Origin: Haplomitrium mnioides
Lineage: Eukaryota > Marchantiophyta > Haplomitriopsida > Calobryales
Direction: 5' to 3'
Length of the DNA stretch: 20,245 nucleotides
Assembly (NCBI GenBank): GCA_049999725.1
Contig: JBNGIS010038590.1
Coordinates: 58,978-79,222 of the forward strand
Below, piece after piece: positions 1 through 9,957 of this stretch. Each line of letters opens with the position of its first letter. The stretch's first letter is position 1. Below the pieces are notes generated by a model. It was not told the DNA's origin, searched no databases, and was given only the letters and a program-made list of their open reading frames with translations. Made by a program: the position numbers and the translations under genes.

Positions 1-45
<45 letters not shown>
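1..45. repeat. (CT)n microsatellite
   Basis: The window opens with an uninterrupted CT dinucleotide run of about 22 units. Its left end lies outside the window, so the true length is unknown. Confidence 0.97.
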
Positions 46-49
<4 letters not shown>

Positions 50-989
50 TTGCAGGCCTTTGTATTGTTGTCACTCAATCTTCTCACAAACTCATGAATT
101 GTCTACATAATTGATCACGTAGGCTTTCAGACCTATCTGATGTGAATCTTATTGCGATCTTGTTCTTTTTTGAGTTGATTTCTATTTTTCTTTACTATGC
201 CTATCTATGATCTTCTAAGCCTCTGATAGATACACTCACTCCTCTCATATTTTCTAATGCAAGCTCTTTTTCTCTCAACACATTATGCTTTTAAGACTCG
301 TGGCCAAAGTTTACATCTTGAAAGCAATGCTTCTTAGATTAGGAAAAAACCCTTAGTAACACATCAAATTGGGACTATTTTAAAGCTTGGCATCATATCC
401 ATAATTTTCCATTCTTTATCTTATCTTTCTTGAATTTTAACATTTGCTTTTCAATCTTCCCAACAAACTTCAAGTGTTTATCAATTCTTCTTTACTGTCA
501 CAACGGCATGTTGATTACGACATTCAACATACACAAGAAGACCTTTCTTTCTCTTCAAACTTTGGCTCACCATTGCTTAGTTGCATGCTAACTTTATTCT
601 CAAAACATCTCTAACACATGTCGTTACCAATTAGGTCGCACATTTCTCCAATGGTCAATCTTTGTATCTTTGTCAACTTATATTTGAACTCCCAAACATT
701 GGCTCTTCATTTTTGGACACTTTCCATCATAATTACACATCATAAAGTTGTTTTACAATATCTCTATTATCATCTTTGACCTAACTTTAGCCATTCAGTT
801 GTTAAGACCCAATGCTTGACACTAAATTTGCTCTAACAAGCAATTTGTTTGTTGTTTTTGACTTTTAGTAAGAAACCTACTAGGACTCTTATAGAAGCTT
901 CAAAACTTTTCAAGAGAAGAGGGGTGAGAATGCCAAATTCTTCATTTCTTGATAGTTTTCTCTCTCATAATTGTGATATGCCTATCATA
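46..989. other. unrecognised AT-rich non-coding sequence
   Basis: I see no long open frame, domain motif, terminal repeat or tandem period here. The composition is pyrimidine-rich on the plus strand with many stops in all frames. The only open frame nearby begins at 849, runs into the satellite block, and shows no protein-like features. It may be decayed transposon or spacer DNA, but nothing seen supports a specific call. Confidence 0.5.
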
Positions 990-1690
990 TACCTTACCAA
1001 AATGGCCACGGTCCTCTTCCAACCCAATTATTGCAACAAACCTAGTCTAGTAGACCTCTTTGATAATCCAATAGTTGTAGTATCCCTAGTCCATACCCCA
1101 TCCAATCCGCTACTATCTCCTTCCAATCCAGTCATTGTAGCAAACTTAGTCTAGTAGAACCTTTAGATAGCCTAATAATCGTAGTATGCCCATTTGAAGT
1201 CCCTTCTAGTTGGTTATCATCCCCTTCCAACCCAATCATCACAAAAAACCTAGTCTAGTAGGTCTATCAGATAATCCAAAAGACATGGTGTCCTTATTCC
1301 ATGCTATATTTTCTTTTGCAATTGTCCTCTTTGAACCCAATCATCACAACAAACACAACAAGTCTTGTAGGTCTTTGAGAAAATCTAATAGTCTAAGTGT
1401 CCTTATTCTATACCTTGTTCAATCAGCCACCTTCCTTTTCCAAGCTAGTTATCATGGCAATTCTAGTTAGTGAGCTCTCTTTGATAATCCAATAGCATTG
1501 GTATCCGTATTCTATACCCCATCCAATCTGCTACTATTTTCTTCCAACCCAATCATTGTAGCAAATCTAATCTAGTAGATCCTTGTAATAATCAAACAAT
1601 TGTAGTATCTCTAATCCATACCCCATCCAATCCGCCACCATCTCCTTCCAACCCAATCATTGTAGTAATTTTGGTCCAAACAACCGCTAC
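990..1690 (+). repeat. 104-bp-period satellite, left block (about 7 units)
   Basis: The segment 'ttccaacccaatcatt' recurs with variants at about 1019, 1123, 1227, 1332, 1440, 1544 and 1648, giving spacings of 104, 104, 105, 108, 104 and 104 bp. Each unit also carries 'aacctagtctagtagg' followed by 'gataatccaatagttgtagtatccctattccatacc' in diverged form. Units differ from each other at many positions, so the array is old, yet its period has stayed almost constant. The same family in the same orientation fills about 16721-18080. Open frames at 849-1154 and 1210-1470 fall in it and look like chance products. Confidence 0.9.
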
Positions 1691-1768
1691 TTTGAACTAG
1701 AAACAGGCTACTCAAAACATAAACTTTCTTTTATAAGAAAAAGTGGGTTTTTAATTGAAAAAAGAGAG

Positions 1769-1773
1769 AAAAC
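1769..1773. repeat. target-site duplication aaaac (left copy)
   Basis: The five bases aaaac directly precede the left terminal repeat, and the same five bases directly follow the right terminal repeat (8295-8299). Five bp is the usual duplication size for copia elements. The word is A-rich, so a chance match is possible. Its exact position against both shared repeat ends argues for a real duplication. Confidence 0.6.
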
Positions 1774-1949
1774 TATTGTGAAATATAGGCAACAAACTTT
1801 CTTCTCCAACCTCCACACACATGCATGTATCTTATTATATGGTTAAAGATACAAAGAGGTATATATGAATAGAGGTAATCCTAACTACCTATAGTACTAA
1901 CTTAACTAGAGTTTAGTTTAGCTAACTAAGGTTAGCCTAGATTACAACA
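1774..1949 (-). repeat. 3' LTR of the copia element
   Basis: On the plus strand the repeat starts 'tattgtgaaa' and ends 'ttacaaca'. In element orientation it therefore begins TGTTGT and ends ACAATA, a non-canonical TG...TA pair with a 6-bp imperfect inverted terminus. It aligns along its whole length with 8118-8294, and similarity stops at the same place at both ends. At 176 bp it is short for a copia LTR but within the known range. No polypurine tract is visible on its internal side. Confidence 0.8.
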
Positions 1950-2411
1950 CTGGTGAACGAGAGGTTCATCTTCAGTTTTGAATTTATTGTTTGAAATAGA
2001 ATAAATCTTTGAATGCGCTGCTAGATGCAAGAAATAACAAAACTGCTTCGTAGGAGAATTCTGCGAGCTGAAGAGCTGATCAGAAGGATTCAAAAAATTG
2101 GTTGTTTTCAAAGTATGCAACCATAATGTCGATCTGTTGTAAAATATAAATCAGGACTCTCTGTGTTCTTCTGTACTTGAATAGTGAAGAAGGGGCCTCT
2201 GGTTGAATATGTGAAATATGAGCTAGTAGTTGTCTTGATATGAACTATAGTTGAATTTTTAGAAGTATGTTGGTGTAGTTTATATTGAGCTTTTGGATGA
2301 TTTGGATGCAGATTGGACTAGTGTAGAAGTCCAACTATTGATGCTGGAAGATAGAGTGATGTAATTCATCAATAGTGTACTAAAAAAGATAAGTAATCCT
2401 TATTAGAAATG
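1950..2411 (-). other. copia internal 3' non-coding region
   Basis: This lies between the end of the RNase H reading frame and the 3' LTR. I see no conserved motif and no polypurine tract on the coding strand. On the plus strand, 'tggtgaacgagaggttc' starts one base after the LTR and resembles a tRNA primer-binding site for an element of the opposite orientation. A 62-codon minus-strand frame (1932-2120) has no recognisable content. Confidence 0.45.
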
Positions 2412-3100
2412 CTATTTATGATCTTCTGGTTCTTGAGTCAATAGAGTAGATAATTTCCTCAATCCAATGCATAGGGTATGATCTCTGTGAAGTGATGGTG
2501 GCAAAGGCTTAGTGAATAGATCTACTCTATTTTGGACTATGGGGATCTATTCAACTTTGATCTTATCCCCATGTTTCTCATGGGTGTAGAACAATTTTGG
2601 AGCGATATGTTTGATTCTATCTCCTTTGATAAAGCCTTGTGCTATCTGATCCACACAAGGTTTGTTATCCTCATATATAATTGTATGTTTTGTAGGGATT
2701 GGTTGGCTTGTATTCCTGTGAATGTACTCAATCATATTTTTGAGCCATACACAAGGCAATGATCTCTGCGTGATTTGAGGACGTAGCTGTCAGGGATTGC
2801 TTAATGCTTTTCCACGAAATAGCTGTTGTGCCTTGTAGAAACACATATCCCATTTGGGATTTATCATCTTCAAGATTAGACAAATATCCTGCGTCTGCAT
2901 AACTTATAATGGTTGTACTCATATCCTTGGGAAAATACAAACCCATATCGATAGTTTCCTTTAGGTATCTAAAACTAGGAGGCTTACTGCAAAGCTAATA
3001 TCTTGTCTAGTTTGCTTGGCCAAATATAATAGTGCTACTGTCGCCGATAAATAGGGTTTTTTAGATCCTAAGGTTGGTTCATTTTCTCTTCACTTTGTAA
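2412..3100 (-). pseudogene. copia RNase H domain and pol C-terminus, broken
   Basis: RNase H of copia degrades the RNA strand of the cDNA hybrid during reverse transcription. The frame at 2946-2728 reads YADAGYLSNLEDDKSQMGYV, then ISWKSIKQSLTATSSNHAEI, which are the classic copia RNase H signatures with acidic residues in ADAG and HAE. A frame change near 2750 leads into the next segment (2759-2547), with CVWLKNMIEYI, YEDNKPCVDQ and KGDRIKHI. After another stop and frame change the C-terminal signature RVDLFTKPLPPSLH and a GLRKLSTL tail are readable, ending at a TAG at 2412-2414. At least two frameshifts and a stop break the domain. Confidence 0.9.
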
Positions 3101-4345
3101 ACATGTCCTTTGATATATCAAGAGTTCGCAAATCCATAGGAGTACTCACTAGGTGTGAGTTGTGCATATTAAACTATTGCAGAATTTTCTTCATATAGGT
3201 TGATTGATGGATCAAGATACCATTGAGTAGGTATTCATATTGTATGCCAAGGCAATAACTTGGTTGACCAATATCTTTCTATTGAAAACAGTTTTCAATG
3301 TGGATATTGTTTTTGTAATCAAGGATGGAGTTCTAATGATAGTTATATCATCTATATATATAGACAAAATAAGAAATTCCTGGTCCTGTTTTTTGAGGAA
3401 GAGACATGGGGCAATATCTTCATTAATGAAGTTTAGAGCAAGCATCTCAGTCTTGAATCTCTTATACCAGATTCTGCTGCTCTGTTTTAAGCCATAGATT
3501 GATCAAAAGCACCTGTATTGCAAAGGTATTTCCTTGGTTATATTTATGGGCTTTCTTAGGTGCATGTCTTTCAATGTCTTTGATAACTTGTAACACATTT
3601 TTTATCTGTGGCCTCTTCCAATGCTTAATAAGAGGTCCATTGGGAATTGCATCAGCTAAAGGCTGATTTGGTGTGTAAAGTACACTCTGTAAATGCAGGA
3701 CTGTAGGTCCTGGCTGTTTTTGGTGCTCTTTCTAGTGCTCAATATGAGTCCCACTACAGTTTTCATCAACTAAAGGCTGAGTATTCATATCAGCTAAAGG
3801 TTGAGTAGTCATGTCAACTAAAGGCTGAGAGATGCCATCAGCTAAAGGCAGATGGATATGGCTTATCATGCTCTTAGCTCGTGGAACTAAAGGTCCTCCT
3901 TTACCCAACTCTGTTATTTGCTGAATTCCAGCAAGTAATGCAGCATTATTTGTTTTTGATTTCTCCTCCTAAATATGAAATACTACTCATTTGAGTAGTT
4001 TGGAGGGTTCTGCCATATAAACTTCAATGTCCATTATGCCATGACATCCATCATATGCATGACTAGCTTATTAATCAACGAAAAAGCCATCAGGTATCTT
4101 TGCGTTATGGCATCCATCACCGGTGAGTATGTTAAGTCATCATCTCGACCATAAATTTGAGTATAGCCCTTTGCAACTAGTCTAGCTTTGTTTCCGACCC
4201 CTTTGCCTTGTGCATTTCTTTTCTTCACAAAAACAAATTTGTATCCAACAAAACTTGCGTTTGCTGGTGCAAATATTATGGGGCCAAAAACTTGTCTCTT
4301 TACAAGTGAATCCAGTTCAGAATTAATGGCCTCCTCCCATTTTGG
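3101..4345 (-). pseudogene. copia reverse transcriptase, broken and carrying an internal insertion
   Basis: The N-terminal part (about 4345-4030) reads W.EAINSELDSL, KRNAQGKG, KARLVAKGYTQ and TYSPVMDAIT, then MDIEVYMAEP at about 4035-4009, all standard plant copia RT blocks. The next block, SIYGLKQSSRIWYKRF, appears only at about 3510-3465. The catalytic box is IYIDDITII (YxDD) at about 3355-3330, followed by LGIQYEYLLNGILIHQSTY. Between them lies about 500 bp that copia RT normally lacks (separate entry). Stops (for example before SIYGLKQ) and at least three frame changes make it non-functional. The domain copies element RNA into DNA in cytoplasmic particles when intact. Confidence 0.9.
3510..4008 (-). 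repeat. about 500-bp insertion inside RT coding an 8-residue repeat
   Basis: On the minus strand one frame stays open apart from three stops through this segment and contains QPLVDMTT, QPLADMNT, QPLVDENC and QPLADAIP, preceded by LPLADGIS. On the plus strand the matching DNA word '(a/t)catca(g/a)ctaaaggctga' occurs at about 3650, 3763, 3787, 3811 and 3835, the last four spaced 24 bp. A longer pair of segments (about 3605-3665 and 3725-3780) looks like an older duplication. The insertion separates two RT blocks that are normally about 40 residues apart. It may be host or transposon sequence captured by this element, or a family-specific RT extension. Confidence 0.7.
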
Positions 4346-4880
4346 TCAGTCAGTTCTCTTTTGTGCCTCTTGCACTGTAAGTGGATTAGGGCTATCACTG
4401 TTAACTTCTTGTGATATTAAAAATGCAAAATAATCATGTATGGTAGTATTTTTTCTCGACCACACCTTTCTTGTATGCATATATTGAATTGAAATTTCCT
4501 CATTGTCTTGGGAAGGAAGTATTATAGGTTCAACAGGTGTATAAATAGGAGTGGGCTTGTGTATATGTATCAGATTTTGTCTCTTTCTAGGACAAATATC
4601 TTTAGGTCCTGGAGGGTGACCTCTCTTAGTTCTTGACATAATGTGTACGACCATGTTTTTAGAAGGTTGCACCCTTGTAGGGACATTAGCTGCACCAACA
4701 TGTGATCGTGATACATTTGCAGCGTCATTGAATACATCAGGTAGTTTCTCTAAGGTTTGATGTAGATGCAAGATACGTTGAACCTCGACCTCTATTTGTC
4801 GGGTGCAAGGATCATTCAAAAATGTATCATTGGTTTTCTAGATTAGTTGAAGATTATGGACAGTATCTAAACTCTATTCA
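4346..4880 (-). pseudogene. copia integrase-RT linker region
   Basis: A 157-codon open frame (4819-4346) joins the integrase C-terminus to the RT. It is low in recognisable motifs but holds a TKRGHPPGPKD segment and a C-terminal stretch leading into W.EAINSELDSL, which is the usual start of the copia RT domain. One stop separates it from the RT. Such linkers are variable in this family and I assign no separate activity. Its long open state in an otherwise broken element is probably chance plus base composition. Confidence 0.7.
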
Positions 4881-5881
4881 GGTCCTAAAGGTAAATATAT
4901 ATCTTCAAAGAAATGGTAGTATTGGAATCTTGCTCTGTAAACATCCCCAGTAGTTGGTTCTAAGAATCGGATTATGGATGGAGATTCAAACCCAATGTAA
5001 ATCCCTTTTTGCCGTTGGGAGCCCATTTTTGTATGTTTAGAATCCAAAATTAGAACTAGGACTTGGCTTCCAAAGGTTCACAGATGTGAAACATCTAGAG
5101 GTAAACCAAATGCTAGATGATGTGGGGAAATAGAACTAAAAGCAAAAGGTCTGTATTTTAAGAGTGCAGCTGCTTGGAGTATCATATGACCCCATGCAAT
5201 AGCTGGGAATCGTGAATGCATTAATAATGGACAGACAATCAATTGTAGCCTTTTTATAACAGATTCTGCTATACCATTTTGAAAGTGTACACATGGCACT
5301 GGGTAATGGGCTTATATGCCTGATATGAGACAAAAATTATTAAACATTTTGGAAGTGAATTCTCTTACTCCATCAATGCGTAATGTCTTAATTGGATATT
5401 CTAGAAACTACGCTCTCAATTTAAGCATATTTGCTAGAAGGCGTGCAAAGACCAAGTTTCTAGTCGACAACAGAGCGACATGTGACCATTTAGTGTAAAA
5501 GAGTTGATTATAACTAGAAAAAAATCTAAATGGTCCACTAGATGGTTTAATGGGACCACAAACATCAACATTTAATTGCTCTAAGAATGTGGGAATGGTA
5601 TGGATCGTTTCTGATATGGCTGGATGTGTAGAAAGTTTTCATTGTGAGCAAGCTACACATGGTCATTTTATGACATGTGTACGTGCAATTAGTGGTATGC
5701 CAACTGAATTGTGAAGGATTCTTCTGTATATAGTGGTTCATGGATGTCCCAATCTATTATGCCATAATGTTGTAATGCTTGTGACAGTTTGCTTGGCCAA
5801 GTATGTATGTACTTGTGTCACATACAAACCATGGGATTGTTCAAGTAGTGTTTCTTTAATATGTATACCCTATGGGTCTCT
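4881..5881 (-). pseudogene. copia integrase, broken
   Basis: Integrase inserts the element cDNA into the host genome. The pre-integrase zinc module reads LWHNRLGHP at about 5763-5740, with a stop directly after the proline, then PCVACSQ. The catalytic core shows the three acidic positions: VDVCGP (Asp codon at 5564-5566), RIDGVREF at about 5380-5360, and FQNGIAES at about 5285-5260. Downstream, AWGHMILQAAAL, HHLAFGLP, MGSQRQKGIYIGFESPSI and RFLEPTTGDVY match the plant copia integrase C-terminus. In-frame stops include TAA at 5312-5314 and at least three others. Confidence 0.9.
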
Positions 5882-6340
5882 CTAAGTGATGTTGAGGACT
5901 TCTATTTGTTGTTTTTTATCAATATTTATGTGTAATTGATTGGCTCGAATATCTTGGAAGCTAATCAAATTGTGTGTGGATGTAGGTGCATATATGGCAT
6001 CGGCAATATGGATAATTATGCCTCTGGGAAGTATAATTGTTGTTGTTCCATGGCCTTTCTCTATTTGTTTTTGGCATGTAATGGTAGTTATAGTTCTATT
6101 GGATGGTGTCATAGATGAAAAGTATTTCCTACTTCTTAAGATAGAGTGTGACGTGCCACTATCTATGATGTAGGTTACTAGTTCATCCATAGGAAGCATT
6201 TCATTTACATACCCAACAATATGAGATTTTGGCAAGATCGCTACACTTATGTACTCTGTAAGATCTTGATTTATTTTTAAGAAATTTCCTTGTGTTTCTA
6301 TCATTGCATTGTTTACTTGAATTGTATATAGTTTGGCCAA
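5882..6340 (-). pseudogene. copia aspartic protease region
   Basis: A 152-codon open frame carries IIDSGTSHSILRSRKYF, in which DSG is the aspartic protease active site, followed by IYAPTSTHNLISF, a typical flap-side block of plant copia protease. The protease matures the Gag-Pol polyprotein in virus-like particles. The frame continues in the gag C-terminal zinc-knuckle frame upstream (the AAAHLAKL stretch crosses position 6340), consistent with a single Gag-Pol polyprotein. This segment has no internal stop, making it the best-preserved part of the element. Confidence 0.9.
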
Positions 6341-7227
6341 ATGTGCAGCCGCTCGACATTCTCTTCTAGTATGTCCAAAAGTTCCACATCAATGACATTT
6401 CAGGGAGCTCACATTCCTATTGAATGGAGTTCTAAAGGTATTTCTTCCTCGACCTCTTCCCCGGTAAGTATTTCTATTCTGCCATATGGGGTTGTTCTGC
6501 ATTCGGCCTACATTTCTCCATCTAAAAGAGGAACTTCTTCCTTTGCCTGAGAAACGTCCACCTCTTCCTATGTATGTGCCTCTCCCCCTAACATTTCTCC
6601 GATTTGAATTGATATTGTATGTTGATGGTATGGCAGGTGGTGTTGGTGTTGGCAGGGTTCCAGGTGGTCTAAATTTAGAATTTTCTAAAAGTAAAATTTG
6701 ATGCTTTTCAGCTACAACATATGAGCAATAAGCTCTGAGTATTGATTCAAATATATGTTTCTATATTGTGCTGCTAACACCAAATTGGTGACATGAAATG
6801 TAGATAAGGTTTTTTCTATTTGCTCAAGATCATCTACTAGAGATTCACAAACAGCAAGTTGGGATACGATGCAAAGTAGCTCGCTATTATATTCTGCCAT
6901 TGTTCGATAATCTTGAACTTGCAGATTGATCTAATTGTGGCAAGCAACAAGTAAAGAGATAATTTGCATTTGATCAAATCTTGTTTCTAGCTCATCCCAT
7001 AACCTTTTGGGATTATATTCATTGAGATACTGTGTTTTGAGGGATTCTACCAAATGGTGTCTCATAAAAACTAATGCCTTGGCTTTGTCATGTAGGTTAG
7101 GACCTTCATCTATAAGAATGGTGTCTTCAAAGCCCTTAGTAGCAAGATGAGCCTCTACATCAAGGCTATATGAAAGGTAATTAGACCAATCTATTGCCAA
7201 CTTCTTGAAGTTGAGCTTCTCTAGTGC
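6341..7227 (-). pseudogene. copia Gag with CCHC zinc knuckle, broken
   Basis: Gag forms the particle shell and binds element RNA. The frame is open from 7227 (LEKLNFKKLAIDWSNYLSYS), with the first methionine at 7200, and shows HLATKGFED and KAKALVFMRHHL, the standard N-terminal UBN2-like Gag blocks. After a stop and frame change near 6930-6900 it continues with MAEYNSELLCIVSQL and STFHVTNLVLAAQYR. A Gly/Arg-rich stretch (about 6600-6430) precedes the knuckle C-x2-C-x4-H-x4-C, whose fourth residue is a stop (TGA, plus-strand tca at 6389-6391). The frame then enters protease. Confidence 0.9.
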
Positions 7228-8117
7228 TCATGTTATACAGAATGTTAAATGTTCAAGTTAACTTGTGTAGTAGGTGGATTAAATTGTTTGATATTGGATG
7301 AGTTGAAGGATAGGTAGAATTGCTAATATTGTTTGAAATGAAAACATGGGTGGCTTTTCCTGAAAGAACTCTGGTGGATAAAGATAACATAATCAGGTTG
7401 TATTAAAGAATCAAGTTGTATAAACCTAACAAGTGTGGATGAGAAAACAAGGATAATCCTGTTGTTATATTTGGCAGTTTCTATAAAATGTTGCTTGTAA
7501 TGTATGAATTGATCTTCTCTATTTAGTTTCTATAGGCAGTTAATTTGTGTCTTTCAGTAATCTTGAAAGTAGAAAACAGAAGTGAATTTATGACTAGAGG
7601 AAGATATTAGGAATGTAGATTAGATATGCTGACTAGAGGAAAAAAGCATAAATGAGTATGCTGACTAGAAGGGAAAAAATTTCTAGAGTTAATTTTAGTT
7701 TAGCTTGGTTCCATTCAGCAAGTGGATAAATGTAACAAGTTTGTAGATGAAACTAGAAAATTTTAGAAACTCAATTAGAGGATTAGAAAGATTATAATCG
7801 AGAATTATATAGTTAGTTTTCTTAGAAAACTCAAGATATAGGGAAGATTTTATCTTGAGGTCTTCAATTTCTGAGATTCGCAATGAAATGAAACATAAAT
7901 TCTCCAAAGAATGCTTCAATCCGCCATATATGTAAATCGTTTGAATTTGGGTCGAATTGTCCGTCGCAAAATGCCACTAAAGGCCAAAAATTTCATCGCT
8001 GATTTTTCTTTCTCTCTTAAAAAGGTATTAAAATATTATATATATTAATGATAATATAAATTTGAATAATTTTTGTAGAAAATCAATTGCTCTTAGAGAC
8101 TTAGTGTCCTCTTAATG
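7228..8117 (-). other. long copia 5' leader, no gene seen
   Basis: About 890 bp separate the Gag reading frame from the 5' LTR. No tRNA-Met primer-binding site (TGGTATCAGAGC or close variant) is visible next to the LTR on the coding strand. The word 'tgactagaggaa' or a near copy occurs three times at 7591, 7630 and 7661. An AT-rich patch with 'tattaaaatattatatatattaatgataatat' lies at about 8026-8057. A 74-codon frame at 7919-7695 has no recognisable content. Confidence 0.5.
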
Positions 8118-8294
8118 TATTGTGAAAAGTAGGCGACAAACTTTTCTTCTCCAACCTCCATACACATGCATGTATCTTATTATATGGTTAAAGATACAAA
8201 TGGGTATATATGAATAGAGGTAGTTCTAGCTACCTATAGTACTAACTTAACTAGAGTTTAGTTTAGCTAACTAGGGTTAGACTAGGTTACAACA
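8118..8294 (-). repeat. 5' LTR of the copia element
   Basis: This 177-bp copy begins on the plus strand with 'tattgtgaaaag' and ends 'ggttacaaca'. It shares about 93% identity with 1774-1949. In element orientation it contains a TATA-like 'catatatac', consistent with a promoter in a U3 region. Its external side continues into aaaac, the matching target-site duplicate. Confidence 0.8.
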
Positions 8295-8299
8295 AAAAC
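8295..8299. repeat. target-site duplication aaaac (right copy)
   Basis: The word aaaac follows the right LTR directly and matches 1769-1773. See the left copy for the caveat about A-richness. Confidence 0.6.
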
Positions 8300-9957
8300 A
8301 AAGTTATTTTTTAAAAACAAAAAGTATGTGAGCTTTTAAGCTTCATTTTTGGCCGTTTTAACAAGGATGATAGAGCGAGAGTCAACTTCATTATTTAAAA
8401 TCAAACAATATTCTAATTTTTTATGAAAATATTGGAAACTCGAAATTGATGAAATGTACAAAAATTATGGCAAGTTTTCACAAGAAATTTTCAGTTATCA
8501 TTTATTATAATTCAAAGCCCAAAAATTGAAACACATGTCTAAAGAAACTATTTTGAAATATGTTTGGTTGCACAAACTCTATGCGTACATAGAAATGGTG
8601 TTATTTGAAACTTATTTTTTGGAAAAACAATTACCAAACATGAGGAAAATGACCAGAAGGATTAGAAGTTGAGGGAATAAGTTTGCAATTGTAGACACAA
8701 AAACCAACAAAATGAAACATTGCATGGATTTAGAAGATCTATTTTTAAGTTCAAGCAAGAAAGAAACTTTCGTTTGTAGTTGAAAATTCATGCACGCAAA
8801 AGTTAAAGTGGGCCTAGAAAAAAGGTTTGAGCATTTAGAATTTTTTTTATAATTCAGAGAAGCATCTACACAGAGGAGTCATATTAAGAATCAAAAAAGC
8901 AATGGCTAAGAAGATTGAATTAAGAGTATAAACACGAAACATCTCCCAAGTTTTTGACTAGATTGTACCAAAAAGAAGTTTTGAGTTCTACAAAAGAGTC
9001 TTTGACTAGTGTAGAATCTAAGTTCTAACCGGTAGTCTTTATATGTAGAAGCTTGAGAGCTGTATATCAATAGTAGAGCGTGTGGAAGGCTTGGACTTCC
9101 ACCCCAAAGTCTATGCACACATAGAAATCCAAGCTCAACATTTGAACACTCCACCCCAAAGTCTATGCGCACATAGGAATCGGAGCTCGCCATCTGAACA
9201 CTCCACAACAAAGACTATCTAGAACCTAGGTTTTAGATTATGCAGGAGAGTTTTTGCACGCACGACGTTTCGATATACGAATCAAAGTTTATGCGCGCAT
9301 AGGGTTCAGACTTCTACAACCAATGATTCAAGCGCTAAAGGTTCTATTTTTTGCAACAAACTCTATGCACGCTAAAGATTTTGTTTTTTTATTCGAAATC
9401 TAAAAGTAAAGCAGCTACAAAGCTCTAAATCTGAGTCAAAGTGCACCAAAGGTTTTCAGTTTTACATCAAAGTCCTTACAAGCAAAAGAGAAGTAGTCAA
9501 TTGGGGCAGATGCTTCAGCAATACAATAAACTTAAACTCTTCTAGCAAGTACTAAAAAAGGAATCAACATACTTATATTTTGGATAAGAAAATATTTTAC
9601 AAACTAAATAAAAATATCAACTAAAGACTCACGTTTTATTAACAAAGAATAACATTCAACTTAGAATGATTTACACTTAAATGTTCAAGGTGGCAGATAA
9701 ATTCAACAAATTCCTTTAAAACATTCTTGCATACTTTAAAAAATAATAATTTTAAATTACAATATAACTGAAAGTACACAATATACAATTAAATTCTTAA
9801 ATTACTTTAGTCACTCGTCTTGACTTCTTCGAATTCAGCTTTAGAAGATTCATCAAGATTTACTTGATCTGTCTCAATGTCAATGACAATGATTATTCCT
9901 CTTTCAAATATATCAGGATTGATTTCTTTTTGTCTTTCATACTCAAATAGATTTGAT
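8300..9957. other. non-coding region with dispersed palindromes
   Basis: No gene is supported. Palindromic words of the same family as in the neighbouring introns occur at 8579-8592 (ctatgcgtacatag), 9111-9124, 9163-9176 and 9289-9304. The last 160 bp adjoin the C-terminal end of the minus-strand transposase-like gene and could be its 3' untranslated region. The 101-codon minus frame at 9211-8906 runs through the 52-bp repeat and is not protein-like. Confidence 0.5.
9059..9270. repeat. 52-bp-period tandem repeat around palindromic core
   Basis: Two clear units read 'ctccaccccaaagtctatgc(a/g)cacatag(a/g)aatc', with cores at 9111 and 9163. A third, degraded unit starts 52 bp further on (about 9213, 'acaacaaagactatctagaac'). 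'gaacactccac' recurs between units. The core is the same self-complementary ctatgcgcacatag found in the introns at 13.3 and 14.4 kb, but the spacer and period are different. Confidence 0.75.

Larger units (their letters stand above)
1774..8294 (-). mobile_element. Ty1/copia LTR retrotransposon, degenerate
   Basis: The element is about 6.5 kb and is bounded by direct repeats of 176 and 177 bp. All recognisable coding sequence is on the minus strand in the copia order gag - protease - integrase - reverse transcriptase - RNase H, running from about 7227 down to 2412. The wording of the motifs (DSGTSHSIL, HNRLGHP, VDVCGP, LYGLKQ-like, YIDD, YADAGYLS, DLFTKPLP) is typical of plant copia pol. Several stops and frameshifts break every domain, so this copy cannot be autonomous. 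The repeats differ at about 12 of 174 aligned positions plus one indel, which suggests an old insertion. The expected primer-binding site and polypurine tract are not visible in the coding orientation, so nesting or loss at the element's edges cannot be excluded. Confidence 0.88.

Noticed and set aside
849-1470. Open frames at 849-1154 and 1210-1470 (plus strand) as genes
   Set aside because: Both run through the 104-bp satellite and show no domain, splice or codon evidence.
3240-6701. Plus-strand open frames within the copia element (for example 3240-3497, 4188-4433, 5940-6173, 6341-6701)
   Set aside because: The minus strand at these places carries clear copia motifs, so these are antisense shadows.
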